A stretch of 64,000 nt of DNA from Calvatia gigantea (GCA_025093985.1 JACAAK010000012.1:1178001-1242000); one strand, 5' to 3'; positions 14,201 through 25,648 are shown, counted from the first letter of the stretch. Notes: generated from the sequence alone by a model not told the origin. A program made the numbers and translations.

Positions 14201-15589
14201 TCTTGCCCTCTTTTGGCCGTATGCCGAGCCTTTTAATCACAATGCTACAATCTGGACTGCTATTAAACAATTAGCAGATGACAGGTACGAAGAAAATCTG
14301 TCGTTTCTGATTTGTGTCGCTTTCGAGTGGTATTTACCCGTTTGTTGACCTGATAACTCAACTCCTTTGTTCACCTAAAATGGAAAAAGATAGTTGAAAC
14401 GAATCTCACCGTTCCTTTGTAACAGCATGCGTTCTCTGGCACTTTCTCGGGCGCGTCTATGACTCAGTTACGAGGAACCGGCTTCCCGTGAGTGTCGGGT
14501 TGTTGTATCTATTTGGGTCATAATTCCGCCAAGGCGTTGGCTCACTGATTAAAGGCCGAGTAGGGTTTGATACTGCATTGGTGGACTGTTGTTGAACTAT
14601 ATTTTGGGAAAAATTATGGAGATTTGCAATTTAGAAAGGCTGGGCGTTGCGAGAGAACCGGAGTGTTTTGACCTAAAGTATGAGCATCGTGAGGTACTGA
14701 GCACCCGAGAGGCGCCAGAAATTGATAGATTATTACATCATTGGTGGCTAGGATCTGTGACCGCGAAAGTTGTCCGAATACCACCTATAATCGATACCAC
14801 CTATAATCAATATAAGACTGCTCGTGAAGTGAGGATTATTTCTTGGTCCAGGCGCATGATTGCGTGTCTAGCCAAAGAGTCATCGACGTTGTTCTCTTAC
14901 TTTCTAGAAAAGCAAGGAGAAGTCTTTGCCTCACTTCTCAGGACAGTTTAGATACGCAGAAATGCTACTGGACCACGGGTGAAACTTTCCAAGACGCCTT
15001 AAATGACTGAGGCATTATGATGCTTGGGCTGCTGGGGTGTTCTTAAGCAAATAAACATGGGATACGTGGAAGCGTTGCGGAGTCGAAAGTGTCCACGACA
15101 GAGGTGACTGCGGAGCATAGCTTCTTTGGAGTTTGTGGTGTGAGATCAAAGCCAGTGAGAGTTATGCCGAGATCTGCCTCCTAAGGTCGAGAAGGCTCTA
15201 CATCTCGCAATTCGGCGCTGTCAGTAGGAGCCCCTGAGTTATATTTACGGGAACTGAGAGGGGAGGTTGTATATACTTGATACAAAATGTCAGACTACAG
15301 GAGGTGGGATTACATACAATAGAAAGAGTAGTAGACTACGAATATAAGTCCAGTAGGATAGAATAAAGTCCAAAATGGGCGTACAATGGAAGACAATGAC
15401 ATCAACATAAGGAGCATAGAAAACCAAAATCGGGAATACGAAATAAGCTGAGAGAGCTGTTGAACAACATCAGGTTTCGAGTAGATTCAGATTCGGATCC
15501 ACACACCGGATGACAGGTTGGATTCAGGTGCGGGCCCCCGGGGGCTACACAGAACAGTTAATTGGGTAAAAGTGCCAGTGAATGGCGGA
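11203..15589. other. Long stretch without a supportable gene
   Basis: About 4.4 kb on either strand contains only short open frames with no recognisable domains, no tRNA-like cloverleaf that I could find, and no LTR or TIR signature. The longest uninterrupted frame (14589-14951, 120 aa) has no family resemblance I know. A small tandem repeat of ATACCACCTATAATC occurs at 14778-14810. Base composition resembles the flanking genes more than the AT-rich transposon region. Confidence 0.5.
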
Positions 15590-16436
15590 CTACTGCAACA
15601 CGGGGGGTGTGGCGTTCAAATCAGGCAGAGTAGACGGGATTGCGCTGTTTGTTGAGCGAGTCACAGGTTTGGGATCTGCATTGGTAGGATCAACTGCCAT
15701 TTGCGTGTCGCTCTGCCGAGCAGCTACTGGAACGCGCGGCCAAGTCACTGTGAGCATGCCGTCCAGTATACCGGCAGTGACTTCTGACTGCTATCGAGGA
15801 GAGGAAATGAGTCAGAGTAACTCGGAATGAACATGAAAAGACAAGTCATACCTTCACACCTTCGGGAACGGGAATGCTACGAAAGAATGAACCATGGCGC
15901 AGTTCGCGGATGGACTTGTTCGACGGATTGAGTGAACTTGGCTTAGGAGACTTGGTTGCGGTAGTATTTACCGAAGTTGAATTGTCATCCTGGAGGGTTT
16001 GGTTTGTTGGTTGGGATCGAGGTCCGGAGTTCGTAGCAGTGGATGCTGCGGCCGCCAACGCCTCTGCGTAGGGGTCTACTCTCTTGCCGACCACTATGAG
16101 TCGCTTGTCTTTAATTTGCAGTGTAATGTTTTCGTTCTTTACGCCCGGAAGCTCGAAAATGGCAATAATATTGGGAGACAAGGGGTCATCAACTAAATCC
16201 ATCCTATGAGCAAGATTTAATTCCGGGTAGAATGAACAAGTTCACTGTCAAGCTTACCTTGGCTTCCAGTTTCCACTACATTGTTTGTTGGGACGAAGGG
16301 GTCGTAAATACCCCCCCACAATGAGTTGATGGATCTTTAGTCGGGCAGCCTGAGTCACTGCAACGCGATACCTGGGGTCATGTCGGAGGGAACTGAACGT
16401 GAGCGACTTCGAAGGAGAGGACATGCTGGATGGCAT
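15590..16436 (-). CDS. HSP20: Small heat-shock protein (Hsp20 / alpha-crystallin domain)
   Basis: Three exons (16258-16436, 15852-16203, 15590-15787) join in phase to 242 aa. The core begins KPRMDLVDDP and continues NIIAIFELPGVKNENITLQI and RLIVVGKRVDPY, the beta2-beta5 part of the alpha-crystallin domain. A roughly 55-residue Ser/Thr/Asn-rich loop is inserted before IRELRHGSFFRSIPVPEGVK. Exon 3 supplies GILDGMLTVTWPRVP, the last strands with the family's G-x-L motif, then a disordered tail. sHSPs bind unfolding proteins as large oligomers in the cytosol without ATP. The N-terminal exon (ARLKIHQLIVGG) contains a G7 run, but the frame through it continues correctly into exon 2. The long internal loop makes it larger than typical fungal 16-20 kDa members. 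Confidence 0.9.
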
Positions 16437-17041
16437 TCCAGTGAGGACTTGAGCAATAATGGAGGCCGGGTTATGATGTCAGCTTTATATAGATCCCATT
16501 TACCCTTTGGGAGAATGAGTCATCGTTAGATTTCAAGATCCGATCTCAGTTGGTGAAAGTGAAATCCCAAGGTAATCTTTGTGCTGTGTAGGGGTAGGAT
16601 GACTGTAGGGTAGCCTGGATAGCACTGGAGCGCATCAAGCCCGACGCCTGGTTGTGAGTTGATCCGTCGTCATCACTCCAGAGTGGCCCCAGAGGATCTG
16701 GGTGGAACTGGAAACTGGTGGCGGTGCCAAAAACTTGTCAAGTACCTTTAGTCATAATATCTAAATGACCAAGAATCCTCGGGCGGTATCAACGCGTACG
16801 ATGTTCGGCATCGGGGGCAGCTCCGTTGTGGGCTATAACGTAGGCTAACGTTGAGGGGGCACAGTTGTCAGCACTTCAGTCAGAGAATCTTCAACGTCCG
16901 GTTCCGAACGGTGGTGACTAGCTTGTTACCATCACGTGTCATACAAAATTACTCGCAGAGTCGCAACGCAACTTGCAAGTCCGGTGTCTCCTTTCTGGTT
17001 TTACTTTCTCGACCGACGACACAGCATCACCGACCCTCATC
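16437..17041. promoter_or_regulatory. Divergent promoter region HSP20 / RNA15 with TATA box
   Basis: The stretch separates two divergent start codons. On the minus strand TATATAAAG (16483-16491) lies about 50 nt upstream of the Hsp20 ATG, a likely TATA box. Scattered GAA/TTC triplets are present (for example 16710-16722), but I do not see a convincing three-unit heat-shock element. No TATA box is obvious for the RNA15 gene. Confidence 0.5.
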
Positions 17042-18864
17042 ATGAGTAAGGTGGTATTTGGTGAGATCGAGTCTTTAGATGTTGTCATTAGTCTTGCAGC
17101 TACTCACCTCTTTGCAGTCGGAAACGTGCCCTACAACATGGGTGAAGACCAACTCATAGATGTTTTTAAGTCTGTCGGACAAGTCGTTGGGTTTAGGTAT
17201 ACATTCTAGAGTGCCATTGGAAGAATTCTATCGGCTGAGAGTGGATAATTTAGATTGGTTTTTGACAGGGAAACTGGCAAGCCTCGGGGATATGGTTTCT
17301 GCGAGTTCGCAGGTACGTCGTAATCAATGGAGCTTGAACTCTAGTACTAAGCATGAAAACCAAATGTCCTACTATTGACCTCTTCTGCGCCCCCAACTCC
17401 TTTGGCCAATTCTACTCGGAAATGTGCGGACCTGATCATTGAATATGGTTGCCAAAAACGCGTTATCAAACGTATCTGGGGTTGCTGTTGCCTGACTCAT
17501 TTCAAAAAACCGTTTCATCGACATTATCCCCTACCTGAAAATGTGTTACAACGGATATTTCTGCTGTTGAACCCTTCAATGCTTTCGATCCATCACTGGC
17601 AATCTGACGCATGATGATTCAAATGAACTTGTGTGATTGCTTGTTCGATGCGTTAATGATGCTGCCGGAAACCTAACTCACTCCTTATTGCCACAACCAT
17701 TGCGAATATATGATTCTATCTCGCGAATGGCGCGACACTTTGACATTGTATGAATCACCAAGATCATGAAACTGCGTTGAGTGCTGTCCGAAATCTCAAC
17801 AACGTTGATGTTGGCGGGCGGCCGCTACGGATCGATTTAGCTGACTCGGACCCATTCCTCGAAGGGAAGACGACCGTACGAGGTGAACTCGTGGATAGTG
17901 GATTTCCTGGTCCTGCAGAGCCCCGGCATAGGGGTGGTGGAGGCAGCCGCGGACAAGACGGTGATTTCTTATCTCAAGTCCCTCCTGGTGTTCAGATTCC
18001 CAAAGGAGTGAATGTGTTGGACCATATCAGCACAACCCTTGCTAAGATGCCGCCCAGCCAACTGATGGAGGTTCTAGCACAGATGAAGGTGAACGTTTTT
18101 TGGCCCGATTTCGTTGATTTGACCACTAATTATGTTATGCAAAGGCGTTCATCATTACCCATCCAGACCAAGCTCGTCAACTGCTTGTCAAACACCCCCA
18201 ACTGTCATATGCGCTCTTCCAAGGGCTCCTATTAAACCAGATCGTTGATCCGGCAATTCTCCAGCGGATGCTTGAACAGACCGCTACTCAACAGCTAGGT
18301 GCTGGTCCTCCCGCAACGCCTCCCCGTCCTCCAATTCCACCAGCCCATATAGCTCAACCTCCTCCATTTGCTCCTCCGCCCCCTGCCCATATGTCGTATC
18401 AGGCGCCCGCACCGGTACCAGGCATGCCTCCGCCTCCATCGCTACCGCCCGCATCGGCCATGTTTCCTCCTACTAGCGTACCCTATTATCGACCACCGCC
18501 CCTTGCCGGAGCAGCCCAGGCGCCAGTACCACCAGCTCCTGTACCACCGGCACCTGCGCCCCCTGCAGTTCCTCAACAATCTTCAGGAGCGCCCGTCATT
18601 AACGAGAGCCAGAGAGTGGGTGTATTCGTTTGCGTTTCTCGAAACGCGAACTGATGTAGATGTTGTGTTAGGCTATGCTTAATGCAGGTGCTTGCTTTGA
18701 CGCCGGAACAAATTAACGGACTGCCAGAGAACGAAAGGATAGCTATTATGCAGTTGGTAAGTTTTTATTCCATTTTCCATTCTTCCGCAGCAAGGAACTC
18801 AGACCTGCGGTTAATGTTTGTGAAATCCCGATAGCGTTCGCAGTTTGGCAAATTGGGTTCATAA
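17042..18864 (+). CDS. RNA15: Cleavage stimulation factor CstF64 / Rna15-like mRNA 3'-end factor
   Basis: Seven exons (17042-17060, 17118-17196, 17254-17312, 17763-18088, 18145-18615, 18688-18756, 18835-18864) give 350 aa. An RRM opens the protein: VFVGNVPYNMGEDQLIDVF holds RNP2 and GKPRGYGFCEF holds RNP1, followed by ALSAVRNLNNVDVGGRPLRI. Next is the CstF hinge domain (VNVLDHISTTLAKMPPSQLM and FIITHPDQARQLLVKHPQLS) that binds CstF77. A Pro/Ala-rich linker follows, then the C-terminal helical domain (LALTPEQINGLPENERIAIM and RSQFGKLGS). The family binds GU/U-rich RNA downstream of poly(A) sites in the nucleus. Intron 3 (17313-17762, 450 nt) is much longer than the others; a hidden exon there is unlikely because the RRM is contiguous across it. 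Confidence 0.94.
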
Positions 18865-19308
18865 ATTAGCGCTGGGAGAATATAAGGTTGCGATACCTTC
18901 CTGTGATACTCACATATATTCATGATTAATTTTTTGTTCCGTGGCGATTCGCGAGACTTGGAAGTGTGATCTCGGGCATGACCCCGTGTTATTTCCGAGA
19001 CTTTTATTAAAACTATGTAGAAAAGCATGTAAAACGAAGAGAAACCGCATTGTGCTGTTCGAACATGGGAGATGTTCCGTCAGCTGGAAGGATGTGGGAA
19101 CAATATACCCAACTGGGCTCCCCTTAAATTCCTTCGTGACTCGTCGTGTTCACGGATTTTGTGAACGTGACTAGATCGATTGGATTGGATGCTCGCGAAC
19201 AGGTTTATCTGTTTTCTTCCAAGATTAAGCCGGTCGTCTATCCAGCGCTGCCACGTACATCCACATCCTCTCCGCGTCGCCTGGCTACCATTCTCGAGAT
19301 CCTGCGCA
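18865..19308. other. Intergenic spacer RNA15 - THS1
   Basis: About 440 bp between two genes in the same orientation. It should hold the RNA15 terminator and THS1 promoter; I see AT-rich sequence at 18910-18940 and a CT-rich stretch at 19250-19290 just before the THS1 start, nothing more specific. Confidence 0.4.
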
Positions 19309-22300
19309 ATGGCTCATCCAGTCGCCTCTTCGTCCCAACCGGCACAGATACCAGCTCTCACTGCTGAGCATGCTAACGACCGGCAGGTGGCCTCAAATCC
19401 CAGCAAAGATAAAAAGCCCAAGGCAGCCACAGGGTCCGAATTCCCCCTCGAGGTTCGTTTGTACATGCCTTACGAGTATAGAAGCGGATTTGGATGTGCA
19501 ATCGGTAGCTCCAACCACGTCCCGCGTTCTTCGACCATCGTCTCAAAATGTTTGACGAAATAAAGGTTGAATACGATGCCTTTGTGGCTGGTAAGTTTTT
19601 TTACCAGTCTCAAGAAGTAGCCTACTCATTCGGTGGTTTGCAGCACAACCACGTGAGGAAATCACCATCACTTTACCCGATGGTTCTGAAAGGACGGGAA
19701 AAAGCTGGGAGACTTCGCCTATGGACATTGCGAAAGAATTGTCGAAGAGCCTTGCTGAACGTGTAGTTATTGCGAAGGTGTGTCGTCATTCTCGTTTGTT
19801 TGTATGTCCGTTTCTGATCATATGAACGGGTAGGTTGATGGAGAGCTCTGGGACCTTGAACGCCCGTTGGAAAAGTCCGTGAAGCTTGAACTCCTCGATT
19901 TTGAGCACCCTGAAGGTGCGTGTAATGTAGCTGCCGAAGGTTTGATCCCGTCATACGAAAGTCCTGTCAGGCAAGAAGGTATTCTGGCATTCTTCTGCCC
20001 ACGTTCTCGGCGAGGCTGCCGAACGCCATTATGGCTGCCACCTGTGTCTTGGTCCTCCCACCGACGACGGCTTCTTCTACGAAATGGCGACCGATAGACC
20101 AGTTTCAAATACCGATTACCCTGCTCTGGAAAAGGTCTCTGAGATAGCGATCAAGGAGAAACAGAAGTTCGAACGTTTGGTCGTGCCGAAAGAAAAGTTG
20201 CTTGAGATGTTTAACGTGAGTTTATGCGCTTAGAATCTGCACACACACGCTGACAATTTGACTAGTATAACAAATATAAGCAATATTTGATTCAAACTAA
20301 AATTCCCGATGGCACTTCCACCACTGTCTATCGCTGTGGTCCCATGGTGGATCTTTGTGTCGGTCCCCATATTCCCAACACTGGAAAAATTAAAGCATTT
20401 ATGGTTACCAAGGTGCGTTCAGAGTTTTTGTGCGTTGGTATGACTCAAACCCTTTTTAGAATTCCGCGTCATATTTCCTCGCAGACTCCAACAATGACTC
20501 CCTCCAACGGATTTACGGCATTTCATTCCCCGACAAAAAGCAACTTGCAGTGTACAAGACTTTCCTCGCCGAGGCAGCCAAACGTGATCACCGGAAGATT
20601 GGCAAAGAACAGGAACTCTTTTTCTTCCATGATCTTAGTCCAGGAACCGCTTTCTTCCTACCACACGGTACTCGCATCTACAACGCCCTTGTAGAGCTCA
20701 TGCGCCAAGAATATTTCAAGCGTGGATATCAAGAAGTCATTTCCCCGAATATGTATAACAGCAAGCTTTGGGAAACCTCCGGACACTGGCAGAACTATAA
20801 AGATGATATGTTCGTACTAGACGTGGAGAAAGAGAAATGGGCTCTGAAGCCGATGAACTGTCCTGGTCACGCATTGATCTTCGACTCGAGAGATAGGAGT
20901 TACAAAGAGTTGCCAATACGAATGGCCGAATTCGGTATCCTTCATAGGAACGAGGCTTCTGGCGCTTTGAGTGGATTGACTCGAGTGCGCAGATTCGTGC
21001 AGGATGATACACACGTGTTCTGCATGCCATCCCAGATCGAGGAGGAAATTGGTGCCCTTTTCGACTTCATGAGACATATTTATGGTCTCTTCGGGTTCCA
21101 GTTCAAGCTCGAGCTTTCTACCCGTCCAGACAATCATCTTGGAACTGTAGAGACTTGGAACCAGGCTGAAGAGGTATTTATCTACTCTTGCTTAGCGTCT
21201 AACGCTAATCGTTTTCGATCAGCAACTTAAACAAGCTCTCGAAGCGGATTACCCCGGTCAGTGGGAACTCAACCCTGGAGACGGCGCTTTCTATGGACCC
21301 AAGATCGACATTACTGTCAGGGATGCTCTTCACCGTTCATTCCAGTGCGCCACCATCCAACTCGACTTCCAACTTCCCGAGCGCTTTAACCTGAAATACC
21401 GCTCTGCTGATGAGGCCGCGGCGCGACCTGTCATGATCCACCGTGCAATCCTTGGCAGCCTAGAGCGGTTTATTGCTATCATCACCGAACACTTCGCTGG
21501 CAAATGGTACAGGCGTTCTTTCTCATGAGATGTGAAACACATGCTGATATCTCACCGCTTTTTACTCGAGGCCATTCTGGCTTTCACCTCGGCAGGTCCT
21601 CGTCATTCCCGTCGCAGCACCTTTCGTAAGTCCCAATGCCACGCTTAACATCTGTTGGCTGTGTCTCACTAGTATTCCCGCGCTCTTCTATTTTCTGCCT
21701 TCCTCGGCGCATTGCCTTCGACAACTTTTTGTGCCTGCTTCTGCCTTAAAATAGAAAGAATACGCTGCGGAAGTAACCGATCGTCTTGTGAAACTTGGTT
21801 TGTGGGCTGATGTGGACAACGGCGAGAACACGCTCCCCAAGAAGATCAGGAACGGGGAGATTGCGCAGTATAACTTCATCCTCGGTCAGTTTCTCCCGTC
21901 GTTTCTTGGCGTTGGATTCTCGCTGACCGAAATCCATCTTGTATCTTTTCTCTGGTACCTGCGATCCGGCTTTCGACATTACGCTGCGTTCAAATCTGGC
22001 TTATGCTCCCCTTTACCACGGTCATCCCGATCCTTGACGACGGCGCGCTCCTTGTTGGTCTGCACCTGGGCCCAAATACTGTGGTGGCCATTTTCATCCC
22101 TTGGAAACATTCCAACTGGCTGTGCGCGTCGCGTGTACCTCCTTATAAATGGCCCGCCCCTGGTCGTTCTCCAATATTGACATTCTCGGCCCCCTGGAAA
22201 CACCACCAAAAATGGCTTACAACCAAAATAGTGGTGGGACAAGAAGAATTCGAAGCGCGTTCGGTCAACGTTCGCAACCGTGATGATGTGGGCATCAAAG

Positions 22301-22389
22301 GTCGTGCGGAAACCATCCCATTAGATGAGATTGTCAAGAAGCTTGTGGCACTCAAGGAAAGCCGAACCTTAGAGAATAAGTTGGTTTAG
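19309..22389 (+). CDS. THS1: Threonyl-tRNA synthetase, cytosolic
   Basis: Eleven exons (19309-19452, 19509-19590, 19644-19777, 19834-19915, 19971-20215, 20266-20412, 20460-21173, 21223-21506, 21571-21625, 21755-21884, 22232-22389) total 2175 nt, 724 aa, the normal eukaryotic length. Order: N-terminal extension; TGS domain ([20 protein letters not shown]); the editing/SAD domain with [10 protein letters not shown]; the class II catalytic core with motif 2 around [20 protein letters not shown], the zinc-site region [12 protein letters not shown], and motif 3 region [12 protein letters not shown]; anticodon-binding domain ([13 protein letters not shown] to QYNFILVVGQEE). It charges tRNA-Thr. Absence of a clear targeting peptide suggests the cytosolic form; an alternative upstream start could add one. 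The last intron (347 nt) is unusually long for this gene. Confidence 0.97.
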
Positions 22390-22781
22390 CTGGTTAGCTT
22401 CGTGTAGGTGATGTTTGGTACCTTCATCGGTCGAAAGTCAACGATCAGCGGTGCAACAACATCTATATAATACTGGACACAATGGATTTTCAAAGCAATT
22501 TTGTGCGTAGGTCGGGAGAACAGGAATCCTTCGTTGTCTATCACAAGAATGATTACATCATGGTGACGGAGAACAGTATAATGGTGACGGGCGGGCGAGG
22601 GGATCACAAAGACCGTCAATCACTTTTAACAAGACCAGGAGGATGGGGAATGGTCATCTTGAAGATGACAAGCTGCATGGTCATCAGCAGTGTTGATCTG
22701 GGGTCCTTGAGCGTGAGTAGCAATCCCCGTCGTGGAGGCCTTAATGGCCGGTTTCGGTTCAGACCCCTTGTATGCAATTGA
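22390..22781. other. Boundary between housekeeping block and accessory island
   Basis: About 390 bp downstream of THS1 with no supportable gene. From here rightward conserved genes stop and transposon remnants begin. I see no terminal repeat at this edge that would mark the far end of the transposon remnant. Confidence 0.4.
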
Positions 22782-23821
22782 TTATGGGGTGTGTATTCTG
22801 AGTGACATTGATGGTTCATGATTGAGGGGACCTATTCGGAAGGGGATCACTGCCCCAGTGAATTCTGCTTCTGCATCATTCTTTACGCTTCGGCCGGGGG
22901 TAGAGCTGAGGGGATTCCTGAGCCATTCGATGGCTTTGATACTGAGAAACGAGCTGTCGAGAGTGGCTTCCAGGATGAGTTGGATAAAGTCCATGGTAAG
23001 CTGAAGGTCCCTTCGATGAATAACAACCTCTTCAAGTTCTTGCTCAAGCTGACGAAGATTGTAGTCGAAGTCAACAGCTCCATCACCTGTATTGCCTTGC
23101 CCTTCCTGGCGTTCACCCAGTGGTGTGGCACTTTCGGAGTTGTTGTTGGGATCGAACGGAAGCATATACTGGGCATCCTGAATTTATTCTCCAGTAGGTG
23201 GCAGTAAATCAGCAAACCCAGGTGGGAGCAACGGAACATCGTTCCCGGGCTCAAAAGGTGGGAGCAACAGAACATTGTTCTCGGGCTCGAAAGGCGGGAG
23301 CAATGGAACATCGTTCTTGGGCTCGAAAGGTGGGAGTAATGGAACGTCATTCTCGGGCTCGAAAGGTGGGAGCAATGGTGGAACATTGCTTGTAGGCTCA
23401 TGAGAGGACGATGGGCCAGGAATTTGCATGTCCTGCAATTGGCCAGGTGAAGACTGGTGTAACAAAAATAAAAGTATCCCCACCACAGTATCCCCCACTT
23501 TATCGGTTTTTTTCGGGGCTCGAGGTTTCCCAGACTTGTTGACAAACACCATCTCCTGATGTTGCCCCTCTTTCCTCTCACGTTGATGTCGCCGATAAGT
23601 TGACTCGCTTTTCCAGGCTCCACCACAGCGTCGACATTCACACCAGTATTTCCCATCTTTCTTCTTTGGATCTCGCAGCATGGTGCAAGTGCAGACTTGG
23701 GGGGGGGGGGGGGTGGTACACAGGTGCGGAACTCGGCCACAGCAGTGGCTTGCCAGATATAAGAAACTCGCCCGGGTATCCGAGGGGCCCGGGGATATAG
23801 CGATTGTGTTGAAAAGTACAA
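22782..23821 (-). pseudogene. N-terminal remnant of a Tnp2/KDZ-type DNA transposon protein
   Basis: Two consecutive minus-strand frames look like the N-terminal part of the large transposase proteins common in agaricomycetes. The 23184-23681 frame has a C2H2-like finger (WCECRRCGGAWKSESTYRRH), a Lys-rich stretch and a repeat region (see separate entry), and ends at a stop at 23184. The in-frame continuation 22782-23165 encodes helical sequence (LRQLEQELEEVVIHRRDLQL and AIEWLRNPLSS) of the kind that precedes the catalytic part. The catalytic DDE region is absent and the frame stops, so this is a truncated copy. Assignment rests on remembered resemblance and is moderate. Confidence 0.5.
23215..23400 (-). 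repeat. 36-bp coding tandem repeat (LPPFEPENDVPL units)
   Basis: About five direct copies of a 36-bp unit containing GGGCTCGAAAGGTGGGAGCA encode 12-residue repeats of the type PPFEPENDVPLL within the transposon-remnant frame. Copies differ at a few positions, mainly synonymous or conservative. Confidence 0.85.
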
Positions 23822-23856
23822 ATGCTGTGCTCAGAGATTCAACGCATCCCCCCTAA

Positions 23857-24330
23857 TTAAGCAACACTCCCGTACTTTCTCATGTCACCATCGAAGCCTC
23901 TGATTCCCTCAGTAGAACAAATGTGCGAAGATGTCAGGGAAAGATTTGGTGTGTATCCCTGCCTGTACCAACTGCATGACGCACTAGCGCAACTCCGAAG
24001 GGAGGACTGCATTACCATTGCAGCCACCATAGATGAGCCCTCCAGATAAGATGACGATGCTTGGCTGATATAGAATTGTAGTCCATGCCGTGGTCTTGTC
24101 AGTTCAACTACTTCTGCTTGGAGACATTGTGTCACTAGGCTGAATGCCCAGGAACGCATAATCTCTGGTGAGTGCTCGTACAGCAGATCCGTAATTTGAG
24201 TGGCTTGATCCAATACTGAGCGCCGAGCTTCAGGTGGCCCACATCCCAAAACCTCTTTCATAACCCCCAGAATAGTCAAATTGGTTTCATCAAGGACGTT
24301 AAGAATGTGTGAGAGGGATGGAGTAGCCAT
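23857..24330 (-). pseudogene. Unrecognised 157-aa frame, probably part of the transposon remnant
   Basis: An open frame starting MATPSLSHILNVLDETNLTI runs to a stop at 23857. It is mostly helical-looking (VLGCGPPEARRSVLDQATQI, RSWAFSLVTQCLQAEVVELT). It lies between the finger-containing remnant and a terminal-repeat-like segment at 24.46-24.66 kb, in the same orientation, so it is probably an upstream exon or second gene of the same mobile element. I do not recognise a domain. Confidence 0.4.
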
Positions 24331-24459
24331 TTTCCAAGAGGAAAAATTAGATTATGTTTTTTTTTCCTACTTTGATAAATAGCCTCGTGGCTCGTACGGT
24401 ACAACGTGATCATCACAATCACTTGTCGGACCTACCAAAATTGATCAGACAGTCGGGCA

Positions 24460-24657
24460 CGCTGCCTAATTTAGGCCAAAAGGCGGGGAGGGTACATGTT
24501 ATGATGGTGTGACACAGGCTGTAGCCAAACATGAACATCGTACATTTGTGCCAGTCCCTGGGACGCGTTAGCAGTTGACGAAGTTTCGGTATCACTCCGG
24601 ATCAACATCCGCTTATATAAGAGCGTCCCAGGTGACTGGGTAGGAGTCTGATGGGAA
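24460..24657 (+). repeat. Terminal-repeat fragment of transposon family E (single copy)
   Basis: About 190 bp closely match both inverted ends of the element at 36577-37425: shared landmarks are GGCTGTAGCCAAACA, CATTTGTGCCAG, TTAGCAGTTGA, TCAACATCCGCTTATATAAG and the outer end CTGGGTAGGAGTCTGATG. The outer end faces right, away from the transposon remnant on its left, so this is probably that element's 5' terminal inverted repeat. A matching left end was not found near 22.4-22.8 kb. Confidence 0.7.
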
Positions 24658-24806
24658 GCCATCCAATGATCAAAAACGTTGATTCGGGTTTGATTAACTC
24701 AGATAATCCCCGAAAATGTCAGGTGATGTACGATCAACCTTTCACTGGGTTTGATCTTTGGACATCCCCACATTCTTGCCTCCCTCAAGTTGATCTTTGA
24801 ACCCCA

Positions 24807-25648
24807 ATGTCCAAAATTCTTGATCCTGGCATATATCGTATCTATGCGGGAATGGGACGCTACGAGCTCGCCCTTGATCTCATAGAAGCAGGGCAGTCAC
24901 CAGGTATTGTAGTCACCTTACGGTTCGAATTGCCTCATGAATTTCTGTTCCATAGTCGTCCTGTACGAGAACGACAGATCGATGAAATCACAGGAGGCAA
25001 GTACCAAAGCTATATCAAGGGCTACAACCAAATTCTCTTAACTCCTTCCCTCATAGTGGGCTCTAGCGTGGTCAGAGAGCTCGCAAGGCTGGCTTATTAC
25101 GAATGTCCAGACAAATCGCCCTCTTTGGTGCGGCCCGGATGCGCCGGACTGGCAGGTTATGTCTGGCGGAGCCGATCCCCGCAGGAACTATTGGAGAACC
25201 TACCTCGCCGCCCGTGAACATACAAGGTCACGCCCTGAGTCTAATTCAGGGTTGCAAATTCGCCACTACGGGTACTTTCGTTTCTTGCCTTGAAATGGCG
25301 TACTGATTCCCGATTATCCTCGTAGGGTACAGCTGAAGTTCCCAGGTATTGACAATGTCGAGGTCATGTACGATGATCCAAAACAACTGGCACGAATATA
25401 TGCTAAAGAAGGACTAAAAAATTCCGGCTTTGATTTTGAATTTATTCGAGGTATAAATGATCTCCATTCCTGTCTGATTCTACAATGCTAATGGGTATTC
25501 CTCAAAGCTTTGGGTGTTTAATTTGAACTAATCAAGAGACGATACTTTACTTTTCTGATTTGTTTACAACTCGCTGAAGGAAATAATGTGGGCTTGGGAT
25601 GCAAAAGACGGAGTTCCTCATGTTTCTATCTTCAAGTTCGCAGTTTGA
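24807..25648 (+). CDS. Beta-trefoil (ricin-B-like) lectin-type protein, 3' end unresolved
   Basis: Exons 24807-24903, 24956-24996, 25057-25271 and 25326-25450 join in phase. The N-terminus (MSKILDPGIYRIYAGMGRYE) resembles the opening strand of fungal ricin-B-type lectins. SPVVLYENDR and SQEWALAW give a QxW-type motif of the beta-trefoil fold, followed by GWLITNVQTNRPLWCG. Exon 4 (VQLKFPGIDNVEVMYDDP) is less lectin-like. A final exon ending at 25648 (EIMWAWDAKDGVPHVSIFKF) is likely, but its join to exon 4 is not in phase with any splice site I can find. Intron 2 starts GC (GAG|GCAAGT) instead of GT. No signal peptide is seen, as usual for cytoplasmic fungal lectins. Sugar specificity cannot be told. 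Confidence 0.6.

Noticed and set aside
14589..14951. 120-codon open frame in the gene-free stretch
   Set aside because: No domain, no splice partners and no conserved context; too weak to call.
16300..16315. Possible frameshift at a G7 run in Hsp20 exon 1 (a G6 reading would give a plausible IYDPFVPTNN sequence)
   Set aside because: With G7 the frame ends exon 1 in phase with exon 2 and gives KPRMDL, the usual start of the domain; the G6 reading is out of phase at the splice junction.
23215..23400. Regular 36-bp repeats resembling a CRISPR-like array
   Set aside because: The units are contiguous without spacers and encode in-frame 12-residue repeats; the genome is eukaryotic.
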